Part shown: positions 17,196 through 24,850 of the stretch, piece after piece
Layout of the letters: each line of letters opens with the position of its first letter
How positions within the stretch are numbered: position 1 is the stretch's first letter
NCBI RefSeq assembly: GCF_008801935.1
Contig: NZ_VZOT01000004.1
Span: 248,001-312,000 of the forward strand
Direction of reading: 5' to 3'
DNA: 64,000 nucleotides
DNA from: Comamonas kerstersii
GTDB taxonomy: Bacteria > Pseudomonadota > Gammaproteobacteria > Burkholderiales > Burkholderiaceae_C
Notes under the pieces: generated by a model
What the model saw: the letters and a program-made list of their open reading frames with translations, nothing else
What the model was told of the DNA's origin: nothing
The model's database searches: none
Program-made: the position numbers and the translations under genes

Positions 17196-18479
17196 ATGAA
17201 AACCGTCCAAAAATCCGCAAAGCTGGCCCACGTTTGTTATGACATCCGGGGGCCGATCATGGACGCGGCCAAACAGATGGAAGAAGACGGCCACAAGATC
17301 ATCAAGCTCAACATCGGCAATCTGGCCGTGTTCGGCTTTGATGCGCCGGAAGAAATCCAGCAGGACATGATCCGCAACCTGCCCAACTCGGCAGGCTACT
17401 CGGACAGCAAGGGCATTTTCGCGGCGCGCAAGGCGGTGATGCATGAAACCCAGCGTCAGGGTGTCAAAGGCGTGACGCTGGACGATATCTATCTGGGCAA
17501 TGGTGCATCCGAGCTGATCAGCCTGGCCACCAACGCACTGCTGGACAACGGCGATGAGCTGCTGCTGCCTGCCCCTGACTATCCCCTGTGGACAGCGGCG
17601 ACCAGCCTCTCGGGTGGCACACCCGTGCACTACATCTGTGACGAAAACAATGGCTGGATGCCCAGCCTGGACGACATTCGCAGCAAAGTGACACCCCGCA
17701 CCAAGGGCATTGTGGTGATCAACCCCAACAACCCCACGGGCGCGCTGTATTCCAAGGAACTGCTGCTGGGCATTATCGAGATTGCCCGTGAGCATGGCCT
17801 GGTGATCTTTGCTGACGAGGTCTATGACAAGGTGCTGTATGACGATGTCAAGCACATTCCTCTGGCCACGCTGTCGGAAGATGTGCTGACGCTGACGTTC
17901 AACTCGCTGTCCAAGGCCTATCGCTCCTGCGGCTACCGTGCGGGCTGGATGGTGATTTCGGGCGACAAAAAGCCTGCCAAGGATTACATCGAGGGCCTGA
18001 ACATGCTCTCGAACATGCGCCTGTGCGCTAACGTGCCCGGTCAGTGGGCGGTGCAGACTGCGCTGGGTGGCTATCAATCCATCAATGATCTGGTCTGCGA
18101 GGGCGGCCGTCTGCGCAAGCAGCGTGACTTGGCCTGGGAAATGATCAATGCCATCCCCGGTGTGAGCTGTGTGAAGCCGCAAGGCGCGCTGTACATGTTC
18201 CCCCGCCTGGATCCTGAGATTTACCCCATCCAGGACGACCAGCAGTTCTTCCTGGAAGTGCTGCAGGAAACCAAGGTCATGCTGGTGCAGGGCACGGGCT
18301 TTAACTGGCCCCATCCTGACCACTTCCGCATCGTCTTCCTGCCCCATGAGGCCGACCTGCGCGAAGCCATCAACCGCCTGGCGACTTTCCTCGCCAAGTA
18401 CCGCCAGCGCCATGGCACGGACAAGCTGCTGAACAAGCCATCCGCCAAGGCCAAGCACAAGGCAGAGGCGGCAGCCTGA
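17196..18479 (+). CDS. alaA: PLP-dependent alanine aminotransferase AlaA
   Basis: A 427-residue fold-type I aminotransferase, very like E. coli AlaA (YfbQ): VCYDIRGPIMDAAK, LNIGN, PAPDYPLWTAA, INPNNPTGA and the PLP lysine at about residue 240 in FNSLSKAYRS. It converts pyruvate and glutamate to alanine and 2-oxoglutarate. The C terminus carries about 20 extra Lys/Ala-rich residues. It precedes hom and thrC by 73 bases, an arrangement common in this family, so co-expression with threonine synthesis is likely although a repeat sits in the gap. Confidence 0.92.
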   Translation: MKTVQKSAKLAHVCYDIRGPIMDAAKQMEEDGHKIIKLNIGNLAVFGFDAPEEIQQDMIRNLPNSAGYSDSKGIFAARKAVMHETQRQGVKGVTLDDIYLGNGASELISLATNALLDNGDELLLPAPDYPLWTAATSLSGGTPVHYICDENNGWMPSLDDIRSKVTPRTKGIVVINPNNPTGALYSKELLLGIIEIAREHGLVIFADEVYDKVLYDDVKHIPLATLSEDVLTLTFNSLSKAYRSCGYRAGWMVISGDKKPAKDYIEGLNMLSNMRLCANVPGQWAVQTALGGYQSINDLVCEGGRLRKQRDLAWEMINAIPGVSCVKPQGALYMFPRLDPEIYPIQDDQQFFLEVLQETKVMLVQGTGFNWPHPDHFRIVFLPHEADLREAINRLATFLAKYRQRHGTDKLLNKPSAKAKHKAEAAA

Positions 18480-18487
18480 GATTTTTT

Positions 18488-18524
18488 GATAGCTGCAAGC
18501 GCAGACCCCGTAAGCGCTGTAGCC
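18488..18524. repeat. Dispersed repeat between alaA and hom
   Basis: GATAGCTGCAAGCGC faces TAAGCGCTGTAGCC across eight bases, preceded by a T tract and followed by ACTTTTGAC. This is the compact inverted form of the repeat family and can form a hairpin in the alaA-hom transcript. Confidence 0.6.
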
Positions 18525-18552
18525 ACTTTTGACGTAGAAACCAAAGAGACTT

Positions 18553-19887
18553 ATGAAACCGATCCAAGTAGGCCTGTTGGGCATTGGCACCGTGGGTAGC
18601 GGCACATTCCATGTGCTCCAGCGTAACCAAGAAGAGATTCGCCGCCGTGCGGGTCGTGGCATTGAGATTGCCATGGTGGCCGACTTGGACACGACACGCG
18701 CCAAGCAGATCGTGGGTGATGCTGCCAAGGTGGTGGGCGATGCACGTGAAGTCATTGCCAACCCCGATATCGACGTCGTGGTCGAGCTGATCGGTGGCTA
18801 CGGCATTGCCAAGGCGCTGGTGCTCGAAGCCATTGCCGCAGGCAAGCATGTGGTGACTGCCAACAAGGCGCTGCTGGCCGTGCATGGCACAGAAATCTTC
18901 AAGGCTGCGGCTGAGAAGGGCGTGATGGTGGCCTACGAAGCAGCCGTGGCTGGTGGCATTCCCATCATCAAGGCGCTGCGCGAAGGCCTGACGGCCAACT
19001 CCATCCAGTGGGTGGCAGGCATTATCAACGGCACGACCAACTTCATCCTGTCCGAAATGCGTGACAAGGGCCTGGACTTTGACGTTGTTCTGAAGGAAGC
19101 CCAGCGTCTGGGCTATGCCGAGGCCGACCCCACCTTTGACATCGAAGGCGTGGACGCCGCGCACAAGGCGACCTTGATGAGCGCGATTGCCTTTGGCATT
19201 CCTGTGCAGTTTGACAAGGCCTATGTGGAAGGCATTACCAAGCTGACCTCCACCGACATCAAGTACGCCGAGCAGCTGGGCTACCGCATCAAGCTGCTGG
19301 GCATTACCAAGCGCACCGACAAGGGCGTGGAGCTGCGCGTGCACCCCTCGCTGGTGCCCACCAAGCGCCTGATTGCCAATGTGGAAGGTGCGATGAATGC
19401 TGTGGTCGTGCATGGCGACGCCGTGGGCACCACGCTGTACTACGGCAAGGGTGCAGGCTCTGAGCCCACCGCTTCGGCCGTAATTGCAGACCTGGTAGAC
19501 ATTGCCCGCATGGATGGCTCTGACCCCGCACACCGCGTGCCTGCGCTGGCATTCCAGGCCAACACCCTGGCGGCAGCGGGCAACGAACTGCCCGTGCTGC
19601 CCATGGCCGATGTGGTCACCAGCTACTACCTGCGCATCCGCGTGGCGGACGAAGCAGGCGTGCTGGCCAAGATCACCACGCTGCTGGCCAATGCCGGCAT
19701 CAGCATTGACGCCGTGATCCAGCGCGAAGCCGATGAAGTGGGCGGCGAAGGCTCGAACCAGACCGACCTCATCATCCTGACGCACGACACCCGCGAGGGT
19801 GATATGGACAAGGCACTGGCCGAAATCCAGGGCCTGCCCACCGTGCTGGCACCTATCACCCGCATCCGCAAGGAAGAGCTGAACTGA
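18553..19887 (+). CDS. hom: Homoserine dehydrogenase
   Basis: A 444-residue NAD(P)-dependent enzyme converting aspartate semialdehyde to homoserine. The Rossmann motif is GLLGIGTVGSG (residues 7-17); the catalytic domain holds GIINGTTNFILSEM and AEADPTFDIEGVDAAHK; a C-terminal ACT domain (about residues 355-435, ITTLLANAGISIDAV) suggests threonine feedback control. AAAGAGA precedes the ATG. Its stop codon overlaps the thrC start (TGATG). Confidence 0.98.
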   Translation: MKPIQVGLLGIGTVGSGTFHVLQRNQEEIRRRAGRGIEIAMVADLDTTRAKQIVGDAAKVVGDAREVIANPDIDVVVELIGGYGIAKALVLEAIAAGKHVVTANKALLAVHGTEIFKAAAEKGVMVAYEAAVAGGIPIIKALREGLTANSIQWVAGIINGTTNFILSEMRDKGLDFDVVLKEAQRLGYAEADPTFDIEGVDAAHKATLMSAIAFGIPVQFDKAYVEGITKLTSTDIKYAEQLGYRIKLLGITKRTDKGVELRVHPSLVPTKRLIANVEGAMNAVVVHGDAVGTTLYYGKGAGSEPTASAVIADLVDIARMDGSDPAHRVPALAFQANTLAAAGNELPVLPMADVVTSYYLRIRVADEAGVLAKITTLLANAGISIDAVIQREADEVGGEGSNQTDLIILTHDTREGDMDKALAEIQGLPTVLAPITRIRKEELN

Positions 19888-21311
19888 TGCTGTATCTGTC
19901 CACCCGTGGTCATGCAGACCGCAAACGCTTTTGCGACATCCTGCTCGAAGGCCTGGCACCCGATGGTGGCCTGTACCTGCCTGAGCACTACCCACAGATT
20001 GACGATGCCAAGCTGACCCAGCTGCGCACCGTGCTGGCGCAGCAGGGCTACGCTGGGCTGGCGTTTGAAATCCTGTCGCTGTACATCGATGACATTCCTG
20101 CCGACGACCTGCGCGCCCTGTGCGCCAAGACGTACACCCCCGAAGTGTTCGGCACGGACGCCATCGTGCCCGTGCGCAAGCTGGAAAACAATCTGTACAT
20201 CGAAGCCCTGTCCAACGGCCCCACACTGGCCTTCAAGGACATGGCCATGCAGCTGCTGGGCAACCTGTTCGAGTACGAACTGGCACGCCGTGGCGAAGAG
20301 CTGAACATTCTGGGCGCCACCTCGGGCGACACCGGCAGCGCGGCGGAATACGCCATGCGCGGCAAAAAGGGTGTGCGCGTGTTCATGACCAGCCCGCACG
20401 GCCGCATGAGTCCCTTCCAGCAGGCGCAGATGTTCAGCCTGCAGGACGCCAACATCCACAACATCGCCATCGAAGGCGTGTTTGACGACTGCCAGGACAT
20501 CGTCAAGGCGGTGTCCAACGACCACGCCTTCAAGGCCAAGTACAAGATCGGCACCGTCAACTCCATCAACTGGGCACGTCTGCTGGCACAGGTGGTGTAC
20601 TACTTTGCGGGCTATCTGCAGATCACCACGCACAATGCCGAGAAGGTGAGTTTCACCGTGCCTTCGGGCAACTTCGGCAATATCTGCGCAGGCCATGTGG
20701 CACGCCAGATGGGTCTGCCGATTGCGCAGCTGGTGGTGGCGACCAATGAAAACGATGTGCTGGACGAGTTCTTCCGCACGGGTGTCTATCAGGTGCGTGG
20801 CTCGGCCAATACCTATGAGACATCGAGCCCCTCGATGGACATCTCCAAGGCCAGCAACTTTGAGCGCTTTATCTTTGACTTGGTCGGCCGCGATGGCGAG
20901 CGCACGCGCCAGCTGTTTGCCGAAGGCGTGGCCAAGCAGGGCAAGTTTGACCTGAGCCAGGACGCCGTCTTCCAAGACGCTGCCATGAAGTATGGCTTTG
21001 TCAGCGGCAAGAGCACGCACGCCGACCGTTTGGCTACCATCAAGGACTGCTACGAGCGTCTGGGTCAGATGATCGACACCCACACCGCCGATGGCGTGAA
21101 GGTGGCGCGTGAGCGCCTGCGTGCTGAGCCCATGATCGTGCTGGAGACGGCATTGCCCATCAAGTTTGCAGCCACGATTGAGGAAGCGCTGGGCCGCCAG
21201 CCCGATCGTCCCGCCAAGTTTGAAGGCATCGAAGCCTTACCGAAGCGTGTGGTGGTGATGCCTGCGGATGTGGAAAAGGTTAAGGCCTATATTCAGCAGC
21301 ATTGTGATTAA
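19887..21311 (+). CDS. thrC: Threonine synthase
   Basis: A 474-residue PLP enzyme making threonine from O-phosphohomoserine. The PLP-binding lysine is at residue 117 in SNGPTLAFKDMAMQ; the phosphate-binding loop is VPSGNFGNICAG. The N-terminal YLSTRGHADRKRFCDILLEGLAPDGGLY block is typical of the long bacterial-yeast form. It overlaps the hom stop codon by one base, and a hairpin terminator follows at 21448. Confidence 0.98.
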   Translation: MLYLSTRGHADRKRFCDILLEGLAPDGGLYLPEHYPQIDDAKLTQLRTVLAQQGYAGLAFEILSLYIDDIPADDLRALCAKTYTPEVFGTDAIVPVRKLENNLYIEALSNGPTLAFKDMAMQLLGNLFEYELARRGEELNILGATSGDTGSAAEYAMRGKKGVRVFMTSPHGRMSPFQQAQMFSLQDANIHNIAIEGVFDDCQDIVKAVSNDHAFKAKYKIGTVNSINWARLLAQVVYYFAGYLQITTHNAEKVSFTVPSGNFGNICAGHVARQMGLPIAQLVVATNENDVLDEFFRTGVYQVRGSANTYETSSPSMDISKASNFERFIFDLVGRDGERTRQLFAEGVAKQGKFDLSQDAVFQDAAMKYGFVSGKSTHADRLATIKDCYERLGQMIDTHTADGVKVARERLRAEPMIVLETALPIKFAATIEEALGRQPDRPAKFEGIEALPKRVVVMPADVEKVKAYIQQHCD

Positions 21312-21333
21312 GCCATTGCAGAGCTTGTAAAAA

Positions 21334-21413
21334 GATAGCTGCCAGCGCTTGATAGAAAAGGTTTTGCGATAGAAATGATTTGCAAGCCAAGGAAATTCAA
21401 GCGCTGCAAGCTC
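21334..21413. repeat. Dispersed repeat, inverted pair after thrC
   Basis: GATAGCTGCCAGCGCTTGAT (21334-21353) faces TTCAAGCGCTGCAAGCTC (21397-21413) across about 43 bases, an inverted pair of the family arms lying between thrC and mobB. Confidence 0.6.
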
Positions 21414-21447
21414 TGATTTTTGAAGCTCTGCAGGCGAAAGCACATGG

Positions 21448-21479
21448 ACGGCGCTTGGTTTTCAAGCGCCGTTTGTTAT
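21448..21479 (+). terminator. Terminator of the hom-thrC operon
   Basis: ACGGCGCTTG-GTTTT-CAAGCGCCGT followed by TTGTTATT, a perfect 10-bp stem about 135 bases after thrC and just upstream of mobB. Confidence 0.75.
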
Positions 21480-21499
21480 TGGAAAAGAAAGCGCACACC

Positions 21500-22054
21500 A
21501 TGAAAGCTCTGGGCTTTGCCGCTTACTCCGGCATGGGCAAGACGACCTTGCTGGAACAATTGATCGCCGCGCTGCGCGCGCGCGGCCAGCGTGTGTCCAC
21601 CGTCAAGCACGCCCACCATGATGTGGACATCGACATCCCCGGCAAGGACAGCTGGCGCCACCGCCAGGCGGGTGCCTCTGAAGTGCTGCTGGTCTGCGAC
21701 AAGCGCCTGGCGCTGGTGCGCGAGTTTGAGGCTGAGCAAGACCTGGATGTGCATGCCATGCTGGCCGAGCTGCGCTCAGATGTGGACTGGGTGCTGATCG
21801 AAGGCTTCAAGCACGGCAATCTGCCCAAGGTGGAAATCTGGCGCGCACCAGATCCCGCCAGCGGCAAGCTGCCCAAGCCGCTGCGCTTTCCTGAAGACCC
21901 GCACGTTGTGGCGCTGGCTACCGATGATGTGGCGGCACTGCCCGTGCAGCCGCCTGCCCATATGGCACTGTTAGATTTGAACCAGCCGGAACAGATCGCC
22001 GACTGGATGCTGGCCAATGCCAGCCGTTTTGAATACCAAGGAGTGAATGCCTGA
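21500..22054 (+). CDS. mobB: Molybdopterin-guanine dinucleotide biosynthesis adapter MobB
   Basis: A 184-residue P-loop GTP-binding protein. Walker A is AYSGMGKTTLLEQL (Lys14); HAHHDVDIDIPGKDSWRHRQAGA is the characteristic MobB block (about residues 38-60), followed by DWVLIEGFKHG. It assists attachment of GMP to molybdopterin. The frame opens earlier at 21380, but that part overlaps the repeat and terminator, so the ATG at 21500 is chosen. Its TGA overlaps the moeA ATG. Confidence 0.93.
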   Translation: MKALGFAAYSGMGKTTLLEQLIAALRARGQRVSTVKHAHHDVDIDIPGKDSWRHRQAGASEVLLVCDKRLALVREFEAEQDLDVHAMLAELRSDVDWVLIEGFKHGNLPKVEIWRAPDPASGKLPKPLRFPEDPHVVALATDDVAALPVQPPAHMALLDLNQPEQIADWMLANASRFEYQGVNA

Positions 22055-23292
22055 TGGCTGCTATGACCACTTTGGATGATGCGCTGGCCCATGTGCTGGC
22101 GCAGGCCCAGCTGCTGGGCGTGGAACATGTTGACCTGTTCAACGCCGATGGCCGCGTGCTGGCGCAGGACTGCATCTCAGCCCTGCAGGTGCCGCCGCAG
22201 GACAACTCCGCCATGGACGGCTATGCCGTGCGCGTGGCAGACATTACGGCTGCGGGCGTGCAGCTGCCCGTGAGCCAGCGCATTCCCGCAGGCCATGTCG
22301 GCACGGAATTGCAGCCCGGCACAGTCGCCCGCATTTTCACCGGCGCGCCTGTGCCCCCCGGTGCAGATGCGGTGCTGATGCAGGAAGACACCCAGGTGCT
22401 CGATGATGGCCGCGTACAGTTCAACGCTGTACCCAAGCTGGGCCAGAACATCCGCCGCGCGGGCGAAGACATTGCCCTGCACAGCGCTGTGCTGAGCCGT
22501 GGCATGCGCCTGACGCCTGCTGCCGTGGGCCTGGCCGCCAGCATTGGCATGGCCACGCTGCCCGTGGGCCGCAAGCCCCGCGTGGCGCTGTTTTCCACGG
22601 GCGATGAGCTGGTCATCCCCGGTACTGTGGCGCCGCAAGACATGCAGCCCGGCCATATCTACAACAGCAACCGTTACTTTCTGCGCGCGTTGCTGCAGCG
22701 CCTGGGCTGTGAGGTGGTGGATGGCGGCATCCTCCCCGACAACCGTGAACAGACGGTGGAGGCCATTCATCAAGTGGCGCAGGACTGCGATCTGGTGCTC
22801 TCCAGTGCCGGTGTCTCCGTGGGCGAAGAGGACCACGTCAAGCCTGCCGTGGAGCAGCAGGGTGAGTTGAACCTGTGGATGATCTCCATGAAGCCCGGCA
22901 AGCCCTTTGCCTATGGCCGCGTGTTCCGCAATGGCAAGGATGATGCACAAGGCGTGGCCCACTTCATGGGCCTGCCCGGCAATCCGGTCTCCAGCTTCAT
23001 CACTTTCTTGCTGCTGGTGCGCCCCTTTGTGCTGCGCCTGCAGGGCATGGAAGATGTCGCGCCCAAGGCCATTGAAGTCACGGCCCAGTTTGACTGGCTC
23101 AAGAACGAAAAACGCCGCGAATTCCTGCGTGCACGCCACACGGGCAATGGTGGGCTGGCACTGTTTGGCAACCAGGGCTCTGGCGTGCTGACTTCGACTG
23201 TCTGGGGCGATGGCTTGATCGACAACCCGCCGCTCACGCAAATCCGCCAGGGCGACATCGTGCGCTTTATTCCCTTCTCGGAATTGATGTAA
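22054..23292 (+). CDS. moeA: Molybdopterin molybdenumtransferase MoeA
   Basis: A 412-residue MoeA, which inserts molybdate into adenylated molybdopterin. Key blocks are PQDNSAMDGYAVR near residue 50, IFTGAPVPPGADAVLMQED near residue 95, FSTGDELV, SAGVSVGEEDHVKP and MKPGKPFAYG. It overlaps mobB by one base and is followed by moaD after 19 bases, forming mobB-moeA-moaD. Confidence 0.97.
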   Translation: MAAMTTLDDALAHVLAQAQLLGVEHVDLFNADGRVLAQDCISALQVPPQDNSAMDGYAVRVADITAAGVQLPVSQRIPAGHVGTELQPGTVARIFTGAPVPPGADAVLMQEDTQVLDDGRVQFNAVPKLGQNIRRAGEDIALHSAVLSRGMRLTPAAVGLAASIGMATLPVGRKPRVALFSTGDELVIPGTVAPQDMQPGHIYNSNRYFLRALLQRLGCEVVDGGILPDNREQTVEAIHQVAQDCDLVLSSAGVSVGEEDHVKPAVEQQGELNLWMISMKPGKPFAYGRVFRNGKDDAQGVAHFMGLPGNPVSSFITFLLLVRPFVLRLQGMEDVAPKAIEVTAQFDWLKNEKRREFLRARHTGNGGLALFGNQGSGVLTSTVWGDGLIDNPPLTQIRQGDIVRFIPFSELM

Positions 23293-23311
23293 GCAGCCAA
23301 GGAATACATCT

Positions 23312-23563
23312 ATGAATATCACCGTTCGATACTTTGCATCGATTCGCGAAGCCATGGGCACCAGCAGCGAAAGCCTGACGACCATGGCCACTACCGTTGG
23401 TGCGTTGCGTGAAGAGTTGATGGCACGCAGCGAGGCAGCAGCCAATGCCCTGGCCCACGGCAAGGCCGTGCGCATGGCGCTGAACCAGGAGATGTGCCAG
23501 GGCGATGCCGCTTTGAAGGCAGGCGATGAAGTGGCATTCTTTCCGCCTGTCACCGGTGGCTAA
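23312..23563 (+). CDS. moaD: Molybdopterin synthase sulfur carrier subunit MoaD
   Basis: An 83-residue ubiquitin-like protein ending in the required Gly-Gly (FFPPVTGG), which is converted to the thiocarboxylate that supplies sulfur to molybdopterin. AAGGAA precedes the ATG. The catalytic partner moaE, usually adjacent, lies 3.8 kb downstream at 27397 beyond accessory genes. Confidence 0.96.
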   Translation: MNITVRYFASIREAMGTSSESLTTMATTVGALREELMARSEAAANALAHGKAVRMALNQEMCQGDAALKAGDEVAFFPPVTGG

Positions 23564-23566
23564 GCC

Positions 23567-23899
23567 ATGACAGCGGCCAACAAAGACGTGGATGAGGCCA
23601 TCAGCCGCCGCACGCGCCAGGCGCTCAGCGAAGCCAAGGCACGCGGTGTGCAGCTGGGCAAGGCGGGCGCAGACAACATCCGCGCCACCGTGGAAAAGCG
23701 CAAGTCGGCGGCCGATGCTTTTGCCAGGCAGCATGAGGCCTTGTTTGCCGAATTCGTGGCGCAGGGCCTCACGCACCGCAAGATGGCCGACGTGCTCAAT
23801 GAACGCGGCATTCCTGCCGCCAAGGGTGGGCCCTGGACGCATGGGCAGGTACAGCGCATTCTGAACCGCTACGCCGACTGGGCGCAGGCCCAAACTTAA
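23567..23899 (+). CDS. Serine-recombinase C-terminal fragment, DNA-binding part only
   Basis: 110 residues that match the C-terminal end of resolvase-type recombinases: SRRTRQALSEAKARGVQLGK at the start (the end of the long E helix), a linker helix, then a helix-turn-helix-like part (GLTHRKMADVLNERGIPAAK, GGPWTHGQVQRILNRY). The N-terminal catalytic domain with its serine is absent, so it cannot recombine DNA. It starts 4 bases after moaD, so it may be translated with it. It is either a decayed recombinase or a domesticated DNA-binding protein; the intact frame slightly favours the latter. Confidence 0.7.
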   Translation: MTAANKDVDEAISRRTRQALSEAKARGVQLGKAGADNIRATVEKRKSAADAFARQHEALFAEFVAQGLTHRKMADVLNERGIPAAKGGPWTHGQVQRILNRYADWAQAQT

Positions 23900-23942
23900 G
23901 CACCAGCGGCTGAATAGGCCGCAACGCTGACCCATTGGTCTA

Positions 23943-24128
23943 GGGCGTGTTCACATAAAGCTTGAGATTCGCGTTGAAGGCGTGGGGATGGGATGCTAGG
24001 CGCGGTGGCGCAGCAATGCCGAGCGCCTTGCAAGCTGCCGCAACAACGCAGACCGCCCCAAGCCTTCAACCCCATTTGTGATCTCCATAATCAGGGGCAG
24101 CGAACCCAATGTTGATGTGAACACGGCC
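23943..24128. mobile_element. MITE-like element, copy 1 (about 186 bp, TA flanks)
   Basis: Non-coding element bounded by TA dinucleotides. The ends are inverted repeats (GGGCGTGTTCAC at the left, GTGAACACGGCC at the right, one mismatch). An inner inverted repeat is also present (GTTGAAGGCgTGGGG against CCCCAAGCCTTCAAC). A nearly identical copy lies at 49130-49316 in the opposite orientation. No transposase is encoded, so it would need to be moved in trans. Together with the hairpin at 24133 it fills the gene-free stretch 23900-24202. Confidence 0.85.
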
Positions 24129-24132
24129 TAGC

Positions 24133-24178
24133 CCCCATAACAAAGCCCATCTGCTTGCCGATGGGCTTTGTTATGGGG
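24133..24178. terminator. 19-bp perfect hairpin between convergent genes
   Basis: Arms 24133-24151 and 24160-24178 pair without mismatch around an 8-base loop; the core AACAAAGCCCATC/GATGGGCTTTGTT is terminator-like in both directions. It sits at the downstream ends of the resolvase-fragment gene and the tetR-type gene. Confidence 0.65.
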
Positions 24179-24202
24179 TGCGGACATGCGCCGCTTCGGC
24201 GC

Positions 24203-24808
24203 TTAGCGGGCAGGAACCGCCTTGCTGTGCAAGGCCAGTGAGTCGCTCAATATTCCCCACATGGCCGTGTAGCGCCGCTGCATCTGGGCACGGCCGGCGT
24301 ATTGCAGCTCCACGCACAGGCTCTCCACAATGCCTTGGTAGGCATCGGCATAGCGGTCGGTTTCAGCCGCGCTGAAGTGCTGGCCATAGGTGGCATGCAT
24401 TTGGTGCAAGTAATGCTGGCGCACCAAGTCCCCCAAGCTTTCAAACAGCACGGCAATGCTGGCGCGGTGCTGCTGTGGAGGCAAGAACGCTGCGCGCAGC
24501 ATGAAGCGCATGTGGGCAGAGTTTTCATAGCGCTCCCCCAGCGCCCGGGCGTAGGCTGCGCCTGGGCCGTCGGCGTCCACAGGCGCAGAGAGCATCTGCG
24601 TGGCAAAGTCTTTTTCAGCGGCAATTGCTTCTTCCAAGCACAGCACAAACAAAGCGTCTTTACCTGCCACGTGGGAGTACAGCGACGCTTTGCGGATGCC
24701 TACCAGGTCGGCAATCGCGCTGAGCGATGCACCGTCATAGCCATGCTCTGCAAAGTGGCTCATGGCAGCGGTGCAAATGCGCTGCAGGGCGGGGGAGTGT
24801 TTGCTCAT
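24203..24808 (-). CDS. TetR-family transcriptional repressor
   Basis: 201 residues. The N-terminal TetR helix-turn-helix is clear (FAEHGYDGASLSAIADLVGI, then RKASLYSHVAGKDALF); the C-terminal ligand domain is helical and unclassified. GGAGG nine bases upstream supports the ATG at 24808 over an in-frame TTG at 24814. It is 42 bases downstream of an MFS exporter gene in the same direction, so the two probably form an operon repressed by this protein at the palindrome at 26128. Confidence 0.9.
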   Translation of the reverse strand: MSKHSPALQRICTAAMSHFAEHGYDGASLSAIADLVGIRKASLYSHVAGKDALFVLCLEEAIAAEKDFATQMLSAPVDADGPGAAYARALGERYENSAHMRFMLRAAFLPPQQHRASIAVLFESLGDLVRQHYLHQMHATYGQHFSAAETDRYADAYQGIVESLCVELQYAGRAQMQRRYTAMWGILSDSLALHSKAVPAR

Positions 24809-24850
24809 AGCCAATGGCCTCCGTGGTAGATGTAGGGATGGTGTCGTGCG

